From Citrus sinensis (lineage: Eukaryota > Streptophyta > Magnoliopsida > Sapindales > Rutaceae): a DNA stretch of 64,000 nt. The translations under genes and the position numbers were made by a program. The notes under the pieces are model-generated. The model made no database searches and was not told the DNA's origin. It saw nothing but the letters and a program-made list of their open reading frames with translations. The number at the start of each line of letters is the position of its first letter. Within the stretch, counting starts at the first letter, position 1. The DNA is taken from positions 20,069,501 through 20,133,500 of the forward strand of contig NC_068556.1 in NCBI RefSeq assembly GCF_022201045.2. Reading direction: 5' to 3'. This document shows positions 60,302 through 64,000 of this stretch, piece by piece.

Positions 60302-63300
60302 TTAATAGAAATTGTTATCTTCTTCTACAATGTCTGTACTTGCGCAATAGGTACTGTGAACCGTGTATGCTTCTGATTCAGAATCCATAAGTTCTGTTTC
60401 AGACTCCTGATCTTGGGCATGGTAAGGAAAATCTGATTCCATTTCGAGATTGTGAGTTGAGTTATCAATTTCATCTTCATTGTCATTTCCACCCGCATAC
60501 ATCTCAAGATATGCTTCATCTCCTTCATCCTGTAAATGCAGAAGACAGGAGTCAAATGAGAAGTTGGTACACGGATGATTTAACTGCCAGAAAGAGCTGA
60601 TCCAGACAGTTAACCATATCAGACCTCAGAGTCATCATCTTCTGTGGCATAAGCAGAATCTAGTTTGTCGTACAACTGCTCATCTCCAGTGCCCTTCACG
60701 CTGTTCATTTGTTCCTGTCAATGTCAAGCAAGAACCAGAAACTAGCTTGAGAAGCGAGAATAATATTATTTTTCTCATTCATATCCACAACAGCTAGGCT
60801 ATGCATAGCGAAAGCTAAAATTCAAAAGAAGGCCTTACAATTTCAGATCTTAGTCTCCCCGCGTTACTCTCCAGAGTTGCAACGTGCTTTAGGAGAGCCT
60901 GTCGAAAAAATTAATTAGACAACCAGACAAGATTAGAGGTGCTTAAAGTAGAGGTAGCAGTGAAAATAAAATCCCGTGTTCTGGTGAGGACTGATTATTG
61001 TGGGCAACACATGCTGAATTCACTGCCACCGCCTCCACCATACATAGGAATGGTTAGTTGGTAGGGCCAGTCCAGTTCAGCAGTTCCTATGAAAGTTTAG
61101 CTAGGGTGCCCCGAAATCAAAGTAGAAAGTGGTGGCAAAATTTGCCCCCTTTCATAGCATAAATCTGATCCTACCGGGCAGCTCAACATTTTTTTTCACT
61201 GGTATACTTTGTGGAGCTTCTACTAATGAAGTGTATTCTTAGATGCAAATGGGACAGTTTATCTAATTATAGATTTACAAATCAGTAGCTTCAGATACGA
61301 AAGCCCGCTATCCCATACAAATACAATAGCTTTCTATAACAATTTTGAGCAATACCTCTTGTCTTTGAAGTTCAATAGAACGCGCCAAAGCCTTCCTCTT
61401 AGTCAAAAGATTCTTTGGCCTCAATGTGGAAGGTCGCTGGTAGTCCTTTCCCCTGTATACAACCATAGCATAGCCTTTGGAGATTTTGTCTACTGAAACC
61501 AACACACCTCCACTTTCAGCTTCAAGTGCTAATGCTATTTTTTTGGCCTGGTCAAAAGTTTTAACTTTCACAATTATCTTAACCAATTCCCGGTACTTCC
61601 AGTGCAAGTGCATGTTCTCCACAGTACCATCAAAAACTCCACGCCTACCTGAAAAAGGAATTACACTCCCATAAGATCTCATATCCAGAAATGAAAGCCA
61701 TTACAACTTTGGTAGTTAATCAGATTTATTTACCCAGAAGTAAGAAAGCCTTCATCCTCAGACCAAGCTTGCGAAACATAAATCTCTCCTCGTCGGTTAT
61801 GCTCTCTGGGTCTGCTTGCCTTTCTGCTGGTTTCAAAGATTCCTCTACTTTTGATAAGGCTCGTTCAGCTCTCAACAACTTCCTTTCAGCCTGACAGGAA
61901 AAAATCCCAAGTTCAAACCATGCACAGCTTCCTTTTTCCTTTTAAGTTTCCTTTTAAGATGGGTAAGATTTTAAACTAAAACATATCCCAACCTCGGCCA
62001 CCTTTTTGCCACTAGAGCTAAAGTTAAAAGGCTGAAATTAGGGAGACTTCACTTCACTTATGATACTCATGCCTTTGTGATGCATCATGCTAATTACCAA
62101 CAATTGAATATAATCTTTTGATATGAGATAGAGCACTTATATCATAAGAACAGGCATAACTTGAGCAACAAAGTAGGCCTTACACATCCTAGAATTGTTT
62201 CTGGTTAAAATGAGCAATAGAGAAGTAGTAACTGAAAAATACAGCATGAAATCATCAGAGCAGGAAGATCCCAAGTTTAGATGAACTCACACGAGCAAGT
62301 TTCTTTTCCAGTTTTTGAACAAGGTAGGCATGCCTCCGTACTTCAGCTTCTCTCACCAGATTTTCCTTATGACTGTCGTCCAGCCTCTTTCCCCACCTAG
62401 AATTTGCATCCAAAGTTTCCTTTAGGGTCCCAGCAGTTCCAGATTTCTCAATCGTTTCAATGCTTGGTAAGACAAAGGCTGAGGCTCTCAACCGAGCCTG
62501 CTCCTCTTCATCTTGAAGGGACTTTGCCAATCTCTCCCTTTCCTGTAATGCTTCAGTGACATCTGGTGATAAAAAGTTCTTTCCCCTATAGAATACCAAA
62601 AAATCCTTGTTTCTTGAAAGCAGCGTGCCTCCTGTCAATTTCTGCATCCAAATGTCCAAGGTTAATTCCAGCATCTTTGAATTGCTGAATGAGACTTCCA
62701 TGCATTGATGAAAAGTAAACTAATAAACTGACCGGTGACATCTACATGATCAAGCCATCCAATTTTATTTGCTCCAAAAAGATATGACTCGTGTACAATA
62801 CCTATTACATTGCTATTAGATATAATTATTGTTGAAAAAGTAAAAATATTCTATAGAGATATCTTGTCTACAGAGATCACTCAGAGTAAAGACTTATTGC
62901 CTAAATATTCTAAAGTCTGCATGCAGTGAAACATCATAATCTGCATATTGATTTATTATTTTTTGCATCACGAAAAATAATTTTTAATAAGCACATATAA
63001 AGGTTGAAGAACATAAATGACAGCCTTAAGATAAGGGATAATTGGATGCATGTTGATATGATTACAACTCTAGTGAGTCAGAACAGATTAGCTGATTAGT
63101 TCTATTACCTTGATATCTTCAACCATTCTCTCACTAGTAGTCAGCTGTACACCTCGTTTAAGTGCAATTTTAGCAATTGAACTCTTTTCCCATAATTTAA
63201 TCATGGCCACAGCCAAACCTTGGAGCTGCCTACTTCGACCTGGAGACAGAATATTTACAGTTATTTGGAAGACCATTTTCGATAACATATGGATTTACCC

Positions 63301-63864
63301 TGGATAATGTGCCATACCTAAGGCAAAGTGTGGAGGAAGAACACGAGCAAGCCTTTGTAAATTTGTTGCCTCCTTTCGTGCAAGAGTAGATCTGACTCCA
63401 TAAGGAAGTACTCTGAAAGGAGGTTGGTAACCAGGAACTATCCCAGGAAGCATATCTGCATCTACAGGTAAAGGATCACATCCTGGCCAATCAGTATACC
63501 TAGGACCCAGACCATCTAAAAGCTTCTCCACTTCATCTTCGTACTTTACTTCTCGCACAAAATCTGTTTCTTGCTCCTCGGAGGCAGTTTCCAAGTTTAC
63601 TTGAGTGGCATGCACATTATTATAAGAATCAAAATTGGAAGGATCCTGAGCAGTTTTATCTGCAGCTGCTGATAAGGAATTACCAGACATGCTAATTTGC
63701 TTGTGTATCTGCTTATCAGTAGCATGAGATACCGAGCTTGCAGGTAGCTCATTTCTCTTATATATCCGTTTGTTCAGTTGCACTGACGGAACCTCATAAC
63801 TCACACCTCTATACAAAGAAACAGCAGTGCCAGATCTCCAAATCACCAATCCACCAGTTTTTCT
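60302..63864 (-). CDS. CRM-domain chloroplast intron-splicing factor (CFM3/CFM2-type), 5' end outside window
   Basis: Eight exons on the minus strand (63864-63318, 63239-63109, 62641-62291, 61890-61734, 61648-61356, 60898-60839, 60714-60625, 60529-60302) join in frame to the stop, giving 618 visible residues; more exons lie past the right edge. The visible part covers the end of one CRM domain ([20 protein letters not shown]), then a second ([60 protein letters not shown]) and a third ([40 protein letters not shown]), each with the CRM-type R/K-GxxV/Y and YRGK elements, and a very acidic C-terminal tail. CRM proteins bind group II introns in plastids (some mitochondria) and promote splicing together with CAF1/CAF2. 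The neighbouring START and WVD2-like genes favour CFM3 (At3g23070/At4g14510). Confidence 0.88.
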
Positions 63865-64000
63865 CTAAAGAATGAAGACAAACAAAGGAGGAAGTTCAAT
63901 CAATTGATTGATTACAATGAAAAATGTCAGAAATTATTTAACTTGAAGCACATGTGTTAGTGTTTTTCTCTGTATGGATGACAATTGAAAGATGGATGCA

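Overview
The window is nuclear DNA of a dicot plant. The evidence is long AT-rich spacers, short exons split by GT-AG introns, LTR retrotransposons, hAT-type MITEs, a tRNA-derived SINE, a plant MIR166 hairpin, and plant-only genes (TZP, WVD2-like, CRM splicing factor, BHLH92). A malvid/rosid, possibly Citrus-like, is my guess from the feel of the proteins and is not proven. Exon models were built by hand from splice sites, and every complete model closes in frame.

Layout. 1-8182: a decayed Athila-like Ty3/gypsy element on the minus strand. Its 5' LTR (6903-8182), primer-binding site, gag, protease, RT, RNase H and integrase remnants are visible, and it is split by a nested LTR (2740-~4097). 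8183-11079: a degraded LTR-like stretch with a 30-bp tandem repeat, then a 1.8-kb solo gypsy LTR. 11700-15660: an Alba gene (-) preceded by a truncated paralogue of its last two exons, with a hAT MITE between them. 15.7-19.4 kb: empty AT-rich spacer. 19.4-23.8 kb: WVD2/TPX2-family gene (+). 25.2-25.6 kb: MIR166 (+). 28.8-31.8 kb: membrane-anchored START-domain gene (+). 34.3-40.9 kb: TZP (+). 41.4-43.2 kb: a cluster of one unclassified repeat in three copies. 43.77-48.3 kb: calmodulin-dependent NAD kinase-like gene (+). 48.6-49.3 kb: histone H1 (-). 50.07-50.41 kb: complete SINE with 15-bp target duplications. 51.85-52.19 kb: second hAT MITE. 53.3-55.2 kb: RPS15 (+). 57.8-58.8 kb: BHLH92 (-). 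59.4-59.8 kb: two fold-back elements. 60.3 kb to the right edge: CRM-domain chloroplast splicing factor (-), 5' end outside the window.

Genes together. There is no operon-like unit; these are independent nuclear genes. From memory, the content matches two Arabidopsis neighbourhoods interleaved: MIR166F-TZP-RPS15-BHLH92 on chromosome 5 (At5g436xx) and CFM3A-START-WDL3 on chromosome 3 (At3g23070-90). This suggests the window keeps an ancestral block that was later duplicated and split in Arabidopsis.

No unknown multi-gene system was found. The best leads are the interleaved synteny with MIR166, the truncated Alba paralogue, the three-copy repeat cluster carrying a 242-bp insert with an exon-like reading frame, the complete SINE, and several precisely bounded MITEs.
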